From positions 2,415,975 through 2,479,974 of the forward strand of contig NW_008709715.1 of NCBI RefSeq assembly GCF_000327385.1: a DNA stretch of 64,000 bases. Reading direction: 5' to 3'. Each line of letters starts with the position of its first letter. The first letter of the stretch is position 1. The position numbers and the translations under genes were made by a program. The notes under the pieces are model-generated. The model was not told the DNA's origin. It saw only the letters and a program-made list of their open reading frames with translations, and ran no database searches. Shown piece after piece: positions 1 through 15,100 of the stretch. This DNA is from Lottia gigantea (Eukaryota > Mollusca > Gastropoda > Lottiidae).

Positions 1-522
1 TTTCTCTAACATAATATCAGATCACCTTAAAGATGATTGTAAATTAATGTTTGTTTTGTTCGTATCACATGACTCTGTGACCTTAGAACTTTTGGCTCTA
101 CACAGTTTTAATTGGCCAATGCTAGATCAGTTTCCCAAAAAAAACTTTGATGGAACCGGAGACATGACATAAATGGTTTAGGAAGAAAATGATGGTATGA
201 CTGAACTACAGAAATCTTTTCAAATATATACCTGGGTTATGCAGATCTAAGGTATCTAAATAGGTTTAAAACCCCCGACCTAAAGAGATGCGGAATGTCC
301 ACATTTAACAGGCTCATCATTTCTGTCTCTACACCAGCTGACATCTGCTATCAGAGGCTACCAATAATGTTACATATAGTGTCATAATTATGTTATTTAG
401 TTATACAAATTGTAATTCTAGGTGCCATTTAAATTTCCAATGTAAAAGAGTGTCAGTAGTCTTTTCTGACAGACTACAGTTGTTTACCATGGTTACCAAA
501 AATTGAGTTTTAAAATACTAAC
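1..522 (-). other. Partial DNAH3 intron, nothing else seen
   Basis: This AT-rich stretch follows the donor of the last visible DNAH3 exon. None of the expected downstream DNAH3 coding sequence appears here on the minus strand, and no repeat or RNA gene is recognisable. Confidence 0.6.
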
Positions 523-3500
523 TGTTTGTGTTTCTTGATTATCTTTAGTAACATCAGCATTCTCATGTAAACCAAACACTTCAGGATTTTGTATTAAAGG
601 TAATGTACGTATATACTCTATATAATTATTATAAGGCCCTTCTGGAGGTGCATAGTATATTCCAGTTGGAGAAAATCTACAAATATAACAATAGGTTGTT
701 AGGTACATGTTCATATGAATTAGACAATTTAAGATGAACATCTTTCAATCAGCCAAAAGAATTTTTCACTTACTTTTTACTGCTCATTTATTTTAAAACA
801 CTTGCTTCATGCATAAAATACATTAACAGTTGTTTAGGAAACAGTTTTCTATTAATGGGACTAAGGACAAAACAAGAACAGGATGCCATGCATCATTCAA
901 TCCAATTTATGACATCTGACATTTGAATGGCATGAATAATTCCAGATCCGGCAAAATTATTTCAATACGATACTTACTTGTATCCCTCAGTAGTTATAAT
1001 CTCTTCAGTATAAAATATAGATAATAATGACATTAATAGTCTTCTATCTTTATCATCAGTAACACGACCACCATAATTACATTCACCAGTTAAATACGTT
1101 ACAGCTGGTAATGGTAATTCTTCATAATCATTTAAAAACATCTATAATACAAGATTGTCAAATATGAGATCAATATGAGGAGAATGTTACATACTTTATA
1201 GTCCAGAGGGTTCGAAAAAATAAAAAGGTTTTGAGTATTAGATGCAGGACTATCGATTATGCACTTTGTCTTTATTCCAGGATAAATTTGAATAGTCAAT
1301 CTTTCTCTGCAGGCGCTGATAAATCCTTTTACAAGAAAAAAGCTTAATTTAGTATTATGTTCAGAGCTATCAGTCATGCATTATTTCAACTGCTTTTTGT
1401 CTTCCTAAATAGAGAGTTAATGTATACAAACTTTAGGTTAGGATAGAACAATCCATTTGTTACCTACCAATATTTGTCTCATACTAATACGTAAATCAGA
1501 TTCATTAAATTCATATGGTATATTCCATCCTAATGGACCAAATTTACGTCTTTCTTGTACCATAGCATGGAAAAAACATAGACCAAATAACATCTTATGC
1601 CACCTCTCAGGCTGAAAAACAAAGCAAAATTCATCTAAAAGTCCACAATATAACCCTTAATATAATGTGACTTTCATGATTACAAGTTCTGAAATTTGCA
1701 ATGTCTCTTATACAGAATCCATTTCAATTCAACTTTTTCATTTATCTTATTAGCATTTTATAACAAAAAGTACCCTTTTAATTGAGGAATTACATACCTT
1801 ATTACAGCCATCAAAGAAAGCAGGATCAGATATAGGATCATTGAGATATGATCTTAATAAATTAGCTCTCAATCCTTTTGGTGGTTCGTTAGTCATTTTC
1901 ACACCTGAAAAATCACAAAAACCATATCAAGCAAATGATCATTGTCCAACTAACTATCATACAGATAATTTTATACAGATTTGAGCTCCATTACAAATAT
2001 TACCACAGAGGCTTCTAAATTTTATGATAGCAATTTTAATTAGATTTCTCTTTGGAGAGTCCATGAAAATAAAAATGTTTTTAGGGTATATTACTCATTT
2101 CTTACCATTTTGTAAGATAGAAACAGGAAACTCATCTGAGGGATAACTAGTTAGCCAGAGTCGGAAATCTTTATTGGTATTCTCTGGCGTAATAACCTAC
2201 AAAATAAAATGGAAATAATGATTAAATTATATTAATTGTTAATTCATTTCATGTCTACCAAATTCGTTTACTTTTTCACTGTGACTTATGGATTGTGGTG
2301 TTGATTTTTCTCCTTGTAATAAACAATGATTAGAATATCACGAGAGAACAGCTTTTACTTACTTCTTCACAAATCTTCTCGAGTTTTGGCATCCAGCTAG
2401 TAGCTAGATGGCAATTCTGTAATACTACCCATGAACCATCTTTAATAGCATTCTCTATCATTTTAGCAGCAATAGGACCCTGAAGAAAAACACAGGCTTT
2501 TAACTTTGATATTCTAGGGATGACTTGATAAAAAGCTTTTGTAACATAGTTTTGGTCAACATATTTACCTTTCTTGTACACATGATATAAAGTGCTTCAC
2601 CAATTCGCCTTCTATACAATCTGCAGTATATAGCCTAATACATCAATTGTTTTGCTGGTCAGAATGAATAATTTCTAAGGAAATCTTACCTGTCCTTGAC
2701 CTAATGATATAGTTTGAATGCGTTGTCCAGAATAACCCATGTCTTGTCCAAACTTCAACAAGGCTGCCATAGGATCTGCACCAGGTGACAATATAAATAT
2801 CAACGGAGCACAACAATTAGAATCAGCAAATGATCCTGGTAGATCAAAAGTTGGTGGTTCAATAAACGACTGTCCTAGATTATCCACAATAAATGTCTGG
2901 ACAGCTGGGACTATTTTATCTGGCCGTAATGTTCTCAATATCACCATTTTACCCATCCCAGTAATGGCATCAAATGGACTAGGTAATTTATAATCATGCG
3001 GTGAAGAGGAATCATAGAGTTGTCTCCACTTAGCTGTATTTTCTTGGAAATCTGAAATTAAGAGAAAAAGTTTGAAATCCTGTATAAGCTTGGATAATAT
3101 TTGAAAATCAAACTGTAGGATTAATAAGATAATAAACTATGGAATTTACTTGAAACAGACAATGTTTGAAGTTAGTTATAAACATTGAAACTTACGTTCT
3201 TTGTAACCTTTCAACTTCTTCAGATCACTAGCTCTAACTATTTCTGACCAAGATTTCTCAGTCAGCCATTCAGGACATGGATTAGGATAAGGATTATCCA
3301 GTGCTATACCACCAGTTAGTAGAAATCTCCATACTTCTTCATCTATTTTACCTCTACAATCAAAACATAAGTTAGATGTAAGATGAGCGTATGGTAAATT
3401 AAATACAGAGTTGTCATTACTCAACATTTCATACATTTTTTGTAGGCATTAAAATTTCTTTATTACTGTCTTCTAGCAGTCTAACAATTACTAAAGGATA

Positions 3501-6178
3501 AGAAGGGGTGTGCACTATATTTGCAATTATACAGTATTTGAATATGTTTGATTAAACAGCATGTGCAATTGACTTCAATCTGGTATGACTGACAAAAAAA
3601 ACAAAAACCACTCCATGCCACAATCTTTTTCAAACTATTTTAAATGTGTCAAGGTCAACACCTATTTGACTACTTTGTTGACATGTTTTGATAAAAAAAA
3701 ACATGGAATGGAAATTCAAATTTAAATCTGTGGACTAATCAAACTAATGAAAGTATGATAAATTTCAGACAATAGAGATGTAGGTATAATACTTACTGTC
3801 CTTTCATAATACCATAACACAGTACAAAAGAGAACAGTAGTTTATCTTTCTCAAATAATGAGCGGCACACATTACGATAAATACTGTTAGTAAAATGATC
3901 ATTGAGGTTAAATATTCTCTCTTCTAAATTATCACTTGGTACACTGTTGATTATAGACTGAAATATATAACAAATTTAATTAACTTTATTCAAGCTGATT
4001 GTAATAATAATTATTTATGTGTGATATGAGAGGAAATGGATATTTTGTGCCAATTGAGACAACAATCTAGAGCAGGAAACTGTTCCTAAACCTTTATATT
4101 TACAACCTAGAACTAAGAATTCAATTTTTCATTTTATTTCAGTTCCTCCTTTTACAGTATCACCATGACAATCGAAGTTAAGATAATTCTCCTGAATTCT
4201 AATTTTTAAGATGAATCAAACCTGGGGCAATAAAAGTTAAGTTAACAGGTGAGCGCTTCTATAAATTTCAACATCGTTGATTTTGATAAACTCCAGTTGA
4301 AATGGTTTGAAATATGGAAGAAAAAAGAGTACAAACCTGTAGATAGAGGTTGATAAACCATGTTAAAGAATATTGGTACATAGGTTCAATATTAGCTAGA
4401 TCAGATATACAGAAAAATAATATAGAGGAATGTACAGCTACAGGTTTATAACCATTTCTAGTTTCATCTATCTCTATTTCAGTTGCTGCAGCTATTTCTT
4501 GTTTAGCTGAAATCTCTTCTGATAATGTCTTAGATGATGAAAGAACCTTAATGGCTGTTTCATCTTCTAGAATGTTACCCTAAAATATTCATAAAATATT
4601 CTTTAGAAAGCAGTATACATTATTATATAATTATAAACAAGCTTGATTCAAAATTCAAGTCTGCAGTTTAAACACACTCAAATCAAAATTCACTTCTCTA
4701 AGTTAAGACATCCCAACCTGTTATAGTATCATATGACTTTCATTTGAGATAAACACAAAATCATCATTTCTCCTTTTTTTCCATAGGATGTCAAGAATCC
4801 TATCTGAAGACCATTAAGTGAAAAGGAAATTTATGTATTGCATAATATGTAACAAATAATGTTGAATTGTCCATCCCTTGAAACTTTATATTTTGTAAGT
4901 TGAGTAATTGTAATCCATGTCTTAATTTACCTGTGAGGAAGATAAAACTTCTAGAATCTTATCTTCAATTTCTTTTAATTGTTTTTTATTAGCAGCACTC
5001 TCAATAATCAGTTGATTTTTCTTTTCTTCTAATTCAGGTTTCTCTTTAGCTGCTACAATACCTAGTAACTGATCTTCTAATCCTAATGGTGTGATCATGA
5101 AGTTCAATAATGCCACCTAAAAGAAATAAATAGTCACAATATGGCATTGAATTATAGCAGCGATTAGTTATACATGCATCACATTGTTACAATGATAGTA
5201 ACCAAAAGTAAAATGTCCATGTTAAAAGGCTCACCCCAGGAGACGCAAGTATTTGTTTCATTCTTTTAAGTAGTTTCAGCTTCATGCAAACTTCCAGCAT
5301 TTGCAGGATGACATGTCATTTCATGGCATGATTCTTATTACCACGCATAATTTCAAATTCTATTCTAACAACTCACCTTAACAGAAATTTCTGGTAAGTA
5401 ATGTGGATTACGTAATCTAGTAGTAATATAGAGTTTAAAATCTTCAGAATATTCTATAACACTGTCACCTAGTCTGATATATTCAACACCTTGTTGTTTA
5501 AATGTCTGTTTCTGTAAGATTGGTTCTAATATAGGATCTAACTCTTCTGCTACATTTTCTAACAATACTGGTGTTCCAAACTGTATAGCATTCTCCATAG
5601 TCCTCATATAGTTAGCATCAGATAGTTTGATTATACCTAGTTTATTCTCTTTCTCCATATTCTTTACCCATTTATTAGCTTGACCTGAGAGAACAAGGTA
5701 TATAAACATTACCACATACATGTTTTCTTAACTAGGCTTGAGTCCAGCCATCAACATTCCACATTTTACAAATGGCATCAACTCAGAAGCAATTGTGCTG
5801 AATATATCTTTTGAAACATTTTTTAAACCTATTGGTAAATTTACATAAAATCATATTGAGAATCATCAACTGCTTGGCAATTCATTTTCATTAGTTAGAA
5901 TGTCAATCAACACAAGAACAATTCATAACTCTGTAATCCATGAATCCTTCAGCAAATAAATACAAAGACCACCTACCTTGTGGATCAATCATGAGTGGCC
6001 ATCTTCTTGAGTTTGATACAATAATACCATTATCTACACTGAAAGAATCAACTGGTAGACCTGCTATATTCCATGCTCGAATCTTTACAGGTTCACCTAA
6101 TGTAGCATTCAGAGAGAACACACTAGAACATGGTATCTCCCTCTCGATACACAGTTGATGCCATTCTTTCAAAATATC
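523..6178 (-). other. DNAH3: DNAH3 exons 54-66: AAA5, AAA6 and start of C-terminal domain
   Basis: Exons: 5977-6178, 5377-5684, 4931-5116, 4337-4579, 3797-3957, 3196-3353, 2690-3051, 2363-2479, 2106-2196, 1798-1904, 1468-1611, 978-1141, 523-676. Landmarks are [20 protein letters not shown] (AAA5), [30 protein letters not shown] (AAA6), [18 protein letters not shown] and the segment [18 protein letters not shown]. The last visible exon ends in phase 0 with donor GTTAGT at 522; 1-522 is intron with no further exon seen. The remaining C-terminal domain must lie to the left of position 1. Confidence 0.93.
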
Positions 6179-9100
6179 CTGAAAGAATTAAAGATATTTC
6201 ACATAAGCACTGAAATTAATAAGGCAACAATATCATCCATGATCATAGGCTCATTGTTCAAGCACCGATATGATATAGTTTTCAGATCTCAAAAGATTTA
6301 ATTTTCTTTGAGTATTAGGGGGCAAAGCTGAAACTGCGCCCACTCTCTGAAGCACTGGCAGTGGCATCAAAATTTTTCTTACCTCGAGGAGGATTTGAAC
6401 ACACTGCAACTAAGAGATAACCTTTTCATAGTTTAACAAATGCATTTCTCCTCAAACAATATGTAAGTTATATAATTTAACTGGCTGCTATTTTCCACAT
6501 TAGTTTTTGTCATTTCTAAGTTAAAGATGCAGAGCAAGGCCATAATTCAATACAAGAATAGATTACCTGTCTAAAGTCAACTGTAAAGGCACCAAGATAC
6601 GCTACCACACCAGCTGATAATAAGACATCTCCAGTTGTATTTACATACTTTATACCTAGAACTTTAGCAGCTTCAGTCCATCTATCTTTCTCACCACCTA
6701 AACCACCAATTAATTTCTCAGCTCGATCTAATTTCTTACTACATAGATCTATATTATCTTCTAATTCTTTCTTCTTCTGTGTCATAGCTTCAAACTCATC
6801 ATTTAGAGCTTGTAATTTATCTGTCACCTATAGGAAAGATCGGATGTGTAAAAGTATGCTCCAAGCCCAAAGGACAGCACATCTGTAACTGGTACTTCTG
6901 CTCCAAACATTTTTTTTTGCAATGGACATCTAGGTCTTGCACATAAAAACATCACAAGATATCTAAAGAGTAGTAGCAATAGCACATGATCAATTGTTAC
7001 ATTTTTCTTTTCTTTCATGGTTTGGCTAAACAAATCTATTGGAAAAGGCATTGAAAATGTTATCGTTATTCATGACCAGTTCAGTACTTACAGCTTGAAG
7101 TTGACCTCTCTTTTCATTTAGCTTCTCCATCTGTACTGCTAATTCAGATTCAGCTCCAGCTAATTTAGCTTTCTTGGGAGCTACAACTTTAGCTACTTTA
7201 TCATAAATATCCATTGCTCTAACCCATCGACATAAACCTTCACAAGCTGTTGAGGCATTCTTAATAAGGTTAGGTTCAAATTCAGGATTGGATGAATATC
7301 TGAAAGAAAACAGAAATAAATCGTTATAAGGAATATTGCTTAAAGGATGTAAACATTAGATATTTTAATGGGAGTTAAATATCAACTTTCTGGATTATAA
7401 TCTATATGACAAGACACAATCTACATACAAATCAGAAGAAACTAGTAAAGCATCATTTTTATGTAAAAATTTCTATTATTGAAAAATGTTGGACTGCTGC
7501 ATGATCTCACGGCACGATAGTCTAGAATATATCTACCACAAAAATGAATAATATCTTTCTGCTCTTCAATCAGCAGATTATAATAAACTGACTTACTTTT
7601 CTCTGATCTTTTTGATAATTGGTGGAGGTATGTTATCTTTATCATAAGATTTCAGACGATCTAAGAATTTCAGATCACCCAATAACTTCTGAGATGGTCC
7701 CCAGAAATCTTCAATCATTTTACCAGATCCTCCTGGGTCTGGTTTACGTTCTGATTTTATAGCTAACATCACACAAATTGACTCCATTACCAGTTTCACT
7801 GCGGCAGGTGGATTCTGAAGTAATCAAAAGCAATGATAATTAAATGTTTTTTAGAAACGGGCAATCAAGATCTTTAGGATCAATTTTTGCTTCTCGTTCT
7901 AAGAAACAGATCAATGTTTGCTGTAGAAATATAGTTCAGAAAACAAGGATTGATGATTAAATTGGGGAAAGGCAAACAAATGTTGCTAAGCCATTTATGT
8001 TTCAAAAGCCTCAAAAATGAAAGTGAAAAATGTAGCAGAAACTATGAGAATGTGACGTGATGCCTTACCTTCATAGATTTGACCATAGTAATATCAGCAG
8101 GTTTGAGAGTATTCAAGGCAGAAATAGCAGCTTCAAGAGCTGGTATAGCTTCAGCTAAATCACCCTCACATTCATCTTTAATAGCTTGAGCTTCTGCAGC
8201 TGCTTCATTGGCTACTGCTTCATCAGCTGCTACGACCTGTAACAAACCATTTGAATAATGACACAAACAATCTTCAACAACTTTTGTTCTATAGCATAGT
8301 CAGTTAGGGCGTTGGCTCTTAACATGATGTCATTTGCATGGTTACGTCGGGCAAATGGCAGGTATGAGTTCTGATCTCAAACGGTGTGCAAAATTCTGTT
8401 GACATTGAAAAAGTCATCTTCACTTATAATTTCAATCGATGTTATCCTTGTAAAATATAGAGAAACATGACTCTGTTTCATTGTCTTTCCTTAATACAAT
8501 ACCCACATACCTCTTTCTTGGCCTCCACTTCTACAGTATCCTGTTCTATTTTTATCATTAATTTTTCTGTGTCTGCTGATGTTTTAATCAGTTCTGGTTG
8601 TAAATCTGTTAATTCTTGTTGCATAATAGAAACTTGGGATGCAGCAAACTCTAATTTCTCTAGACCAGTTATATATCTATTTTTCATGGTGGTAATCTCA
8701 TTTTGTTTTTTACCCAGGAGATTTTTAAAGGTCATAATTAATTCTAAATATGATGTTGGTGTTACATAATTATGTCTTCTTAACATATCCATATACCTAT
8801 AAACAAATATTTTTTCTTAATGTCAGCATTTTGGCAGAAAACAAACAGCTTACTGTTTCCAACTTGAAAAGCAAGATGGCCCAATCTACATTGACTGTGA
8901 CTGTTTAACAATGTAGAGAAAGAAAGATGTCAACCCAAACTAGGTTTTCAAACCCGGTCATATATATCTTCTAATGACATTTTGACAAAAGATAGAATGG
9001 TTGTCAGAATAAATCTTACCTTTCTGAAAGTCTTCTAACACTTTCATGGAAATATCTGACCATTACAACTGTTTCAATTCTAACATTGTCTTCTAATTCT

Positions 9101-12100
9101 ACATCTTCTAAAAATTTATTAGCTACCATTTCCAAGGCATCTTCTGGCCAGGCCTAAAATAAGTCATCATTTGTTAAAAAAAATCCTCAAGAAACAGTGG
9201 CAACACATAAATTATATTTTCCACCAGCTCTATAAGATCTTTTTTACATCCATCATTTTGATCCTCAGTTTATTTTTCCATTTAAACAACAAGAAACTAT
9301 TTGCATTTCATTCTATTCATCCTGCCTGACTGACAAGTGACTACCTTGAAAGTCCTACATTTCATGCCAATCACACTTTGATTCTGCATCTCTGAAAATA
9401 AGGAAGCACCTGATTCAAAGATTCACAGTGTGAAGTATCAAAGAAAACAGGATTACCTGGAACCAATCTATAGTACAGCAGTTAATCAGAGATGGAAACA
9501 TTCTCAATCTGTTTCTGAAGGCATCACCAATAGGACTCATAGCTAATACTATATGTAAATTCTGTTTGACCCGCTCAATGAAAAAGTTATACATAGCTAA
9601 TGGCGTAGCATCTATCTTTTTAGCCTGAAATCATAAATTATTTCACCAAAAATGATAATTATGACTTTTTTTTTTTTAACTTTTGCGAGACTTTACTCAA
9701 ACAGTAGTCCGTAAAAAATACACAACATTTTCTAAAATACACATAGATCATGTTTCCAAAACACATTTATTCATTTATGTTCACATACTGTAGATGTATC
9801 CAACATTTTCTATTGTTTACTAAACTGATGTGATTTATTTAGGGAAAAAATATAATCTGTTCCAAACATTTAACTAGCTACAGTTTGATTGTTGCTAGTC
9901 CTACAATTGGCTGAACATATTTAAACCTTAAATAGTGCATTTTTACAGCTAAAATTTCAGTTGACATATTGGTAAACATGCAAAATGAGACATTGAGTGA
10001 AGTTCCATATTCTACAGTTGATATGCAAATTTGATATCTAAGAGAAAAGTTTGTGAGTTAAGAAATTAAGTGACACTATCATTGTCATGCATTTTCTATT
10101 TGTCATTTTTCATTGACCTTAGTTTACCTTTTTATAAAACATAGATTTACACTTTTCCTTCTCCTACAATAGATATTTCTAAGGACATTTACATCAAGAA
10201 ATAAATCTTTATAAAACAAATGGTTAATATTCATAAGCAAGCAGGACCTAAAGTATGAAAGTTGTATATAGTCAAAATTTTCTCCTTAGTCGCTCTCAAA
10301 TAAAACACAATTTGAGCCACTCATTCCTTGGTGTAATACTGGAATTTAAATATATTTTCGCAATTTATTCTCCCTTACCTCATTTCGAGCAACGTTCTGC
10401 ATTTTTTCAATAATTTCAGCCTTCTCATCAGCAGCAAAGATATTGGGTACATCTCCAGTATTTAATATCATACTAATATCTTCCATAAATGATTCATCTT
10501 TAATTTGATTATCAGAGAATAAAAATACTGTTGGTTTTCCTTCTGTACCAGCTTTTATCAATAGCTAAAAATAAATAAATGGAATTTGCGATATGATTTT
10601 CTAAAAGTTTCAGTTGCTTCTATTCATGGTAGTAGTAATGGATTGCACACAATGGATAGTGATCTAAGTTTTAACATAAACCCATAAATTACGCTTGAAA
10701 TTTGAAAAAAATTCACCTTTTTCAGATCTTCTCTCCAATCACTGACAGAATAATTCTTGGTAATTTCAATTTGGAACAAATCATAATCGGCCATAAATGA
10801 TGCTAATTTAGCAGCACTCTGTCTACCACTGCCTCCAATACCTTAAAAAATGAAAAAAATGGCTTTCATAATATACTACCTCATAGAAAGAGGTTTGAAT
10901 GAACAGGTGGGGAGACTCAACATCTTAGAGTTAGTCAGTTTAATTCGAGCTGACATGAAAAAGCCTTGAGCCATTAAGATCAATGCTTTAAAAGCTTTGC
11001 ATGTCAAGCGAATGGAGCGGCTTCAAGATTTCTTTGTGTCAAAGATATATGTTAGTTTCCATGAAGAGTATTCTCTTTTCAGTTATTGGTCTAACAGGTG
11101 GTCTCTACTTACCAACTAAGAGAGCATGTCCATTATCTTGTTTTAATACACGACTAACTCTAGATACATGTTCTATAGCAAACTTAAACATTACTAATCT
11201 CATTGGTGCTTTACTCATAGTATTATATTCTTCTAGATAGCTGAAATTAAAAGTAGAATGAAATTTTATATAAGGTCTGCATCACACACTTTTGAAATAA
11301 ATACTAAGTCAATGTTTACATTTTGTGAGGGGAAAAACAGTACTTTATAGCTTTTCCATCCAATAATGTGATCATAACCATTAAATTACTTTAATATAAA
11401 GTCTACTGTCAGGATTTGTCCTTAGATGTACCTGAATACTTTCTCCTAGCCCAGAAAGAAATACATGAAATATAACAAGTCATATTTTCATCCTTTAATC
11501 AGTTGGACTATTGCATCTACAAAATAAACATCATTCAGCTAAAACTAGTTATTTTTTATTTCATAGTTCATAAACTTACTGTTCTATCATTGAAGTCAAC
11601 TCTTTCAAGTCAATAACTTCATCATAGATTTTAGTCTCAGCATTCATATAATCACCAAAAAATAAACTTCTAATATTGTCATCTACAACATTACCACTTT
11701 TTGATAAATGACCGAGTACTTTATCTATGCTTAACTTAAAATGAGTCTGACACATCTCTTTCACCATATTGAAGAATGTTAGCCTGTATAAGAAAAGAGG
11801 AAAAGGAATAAGTTATTAAGTTTTCTAAGAGTTTTTTTTATCCACTGAAGATGGATAATGACAGGCAGTTTGTTTTAAATTTGGAAATATTTCAAAGATG
11901 TCTAGAATAAATCATCCTTTCCTCTATCAATTTCAAAAATTGGCTGGATTTTTCACTTGACTCAAACTGTATAATCATAATATAATCATATAATCACCTA
12001 TGTGATGATTCTAGCATGTTCCCTATTTTTGATTGTCACTACTCTGATTTCATGATCTAGCAAAATAGCATAAGTGCCATGACTAAAGTCTATAATATCC

Positions 12101-15100
12101 AAATAAGCAACATGCAACAGTAAAACATTTTGGAATTTCTAAAGATTTCTTAATGGCTCATGTATCCACATGTATGGTGAAATGAACATCAAATATACAG
12201 TTGATACAGGGAATTGAACACTGACACTGAGTAAATTGTGCCCTCACCTATCTTCATCATCTATCAATCTATCATAGAACACTCTATATACTTCATGTAT
12301 CCATAATCTAACTAGTTTCTCCATTTCAGTCAGATTAGTTGACGGTACCAACAGTACACCTCGTATTACACGTGAGAAATCACGTAAATTAAATACATAG
12401 TGACTTTTACTTGGTGTTGGTAGAAACTTCTCTACAGCTTCTTTATAAACAGCCATTGTAGCTTGTACTAATAACTATAAAATAACACAAACTAAGTTTC
12501 AGTCAAATATTACAGAATAATGATAACTCAGTGTAACCACTTCAATTGTCATATTTGACTTTTGCTTTGAACTGTTCAGCTGCTATATTCCAGATTTTCC
12601 TTTTCTTTGTTTTTGAAGGGGGTTTAAATAAAAGGGAGTTAACAAATATCTTAGATGGGGTTTGATAATACTGTAGAGGGGATATGAAATATTATACTGA
12701 TTTAATTTGATGATGAACATATCTTTGTTCATAATGCTTTAAAACAGGGAAACATGAAATCCACTTAAGATTCTTAAATACGATTAGTCACTGGCAATGT
12801 GAATAAAAATGCAAAGTTCCAAAACTACAGAAATAATGAACATAAAAAAAAACTCAACAAAAGAAAATAAAAGGTCTAAACTCTGAACTGTTTTAAACGC
12901 AACTCAAATGGCATACCTCAGTCTCCTAAAGTAAGAAGATAGAAATAGAGAAATGTGGTTGTAAAGTGAAAATGAATGGAAGAAATCAAGAATCCATAAA
13001 AACATAATAGCTTTGGTATTTTATAGCTAATTGTTGTTTTTTTTTAAATTCTATCAAAACAAACTATCATATTATGAATAAAAATGTGGCATATCACTGT
13101 GAGAATTGTGGTACATGACATGTGATAACTATGTGACTATCAGAAGTTATCTGCAGACCAAGTGATTTGGATCTTACTTTACTTCTTTGTAACACGATCT
13201 CCAGCTCCTTAGAAACATTGAGTGATTATACATAAAATAATGATCTATCATTTTATTAACTTAATTTTCTGAGATCAGATTGATATAGTGTTTTTGATCA
13301 AATACATGGTTGAGGACCAAACCTTAATAAGAAGAAATATTGACATCTTCCTTATACCTTAAGTTAATTTTTGCATTCATGTCAATCTCCTATTTATTGT
13401 CTAAGAGAAATAAATTTATCATAGATATGAAATTGAGGGAACCCTAGAGAAAACTGTATCATATAAAAGGATATTTATCTTACCTTTCCATTTTTAGTAA
13501 AAGCAGGATCAAAACCTCGTGCGAAATGCCAGTCAGTAATAGTAGTAAAGATACGAGTCATAGTCGCATCATCAAACTCATCAATAGATAGAATATTTAA
13601 ATGACGAGTAAATCTACCAGTAATATCATTTCTACCGCCACCTGGTGGACCCATAGCTGATACAAATATCTGGAAAAAACATCAACATAGAAATTGGGCA
13701 TCATAACTATGAGGTATCTCTTTTTCTTTTAGTTTGATACTCTGATGAATTTTTGAATTAAGAATGCCACAGTTTAGTTTCCACTGATGTTTTCATGAGG
13801 CATAGATTTCAATTTCCGATTTTCACTTTTAGTCAGGCCTTCTCAACAGCTCTCCCAAGGGAGACTACTTTCAATACTCTTAGTATTTCAAGACACAATA
13901 GAACAATAAATGATAAAATACTAACCACATCAGTAAGGAAAACCTTTGATGTATCTTTTCTATCATACCAATGTCCATGATCTATCCACTGTCTTAATAA
14001 TTCTATTGGAGGTTGGGCTCCATATTTCTCTTTAGCTGGCATATTTAAATCATCCACAAATACCACTGATTTCTTACCCATGGGAGGACCATAAACACCC
14101 TTCCTTCTCCTATAAATATTAAGCTAAATGTTTAAATTACTTCCATGATCAAGCAAGCAATTTTCAATGTCAATTGATATTTTAAGCAGTTCTGTAGTCT
14201 AAGCATTAGAAAATGTAATGTAATGTAAAATCAAAGTCATCACACTACAGCATCCGAACTGACCTGTTAAAAAATAAGTTACAAATAAATCATTGGAGAC
14301 AAGAGGCGGTTCTTACCAAGGACCTACTAAGAGTATGTGACGAAAAAAAGGTGAAACTTACCTATCTAATTTTGACATGACTATATCTTGTGTTTGATTA
14401 GCAGACGTACGAGCTGAGAAATTGATACAGTTTGGTACATACCTGAAAAGAAGGTACGAATACAGTTTCACTGGATCATATCATGGTTAATTAGGTGATA
14501 GTGTTTTCTGCTTGGAGATAGGCACACTTTTCTGTTCAATTCAGTTACAATCCTGCTTATATCTTTGAGAGTAACTATTATGTAAACAATTGATATAAAA
14601 AAAATTCTGGAGAGTATAATAAGAGATGATGAAAACTTACAAATCTTTTGGTAATTTGAGTAAATGGTTGTTAGTTATAGCTGATTTACCAGTACCAGTA
14701 GGACCAACAAATAAAATAGGCACTTCATGTGATAAATAGGTCTGTAGAAAATAAGTCTGTCTTAATGTTTCCATAGTGGTGATAATCAAATCACTGACCT
14801 GCAATAACAGAATTAATAAACTTTAGTATTAAATCCATACTATGGGAAATAATAATAAAATACTGTGCTTGAACTTGACCACCTCCTACCTACAATTTAT
14901 TCAATATCAACATGATGTCATCTTTTTCATATGAACTCATAATTGGTGCAAGTTGAAAGCTTTTCAAACTGACATTCATATTATATTAGAATGGACAAGT
15001 ACATACTTTAGCATTAGCAGCAATACCCATAGAACCTTTAGGTACAGTATCCATCCAATCTGTCCAAGTTCCACTTGATTTCTTCTCAAAACAATAGTCA

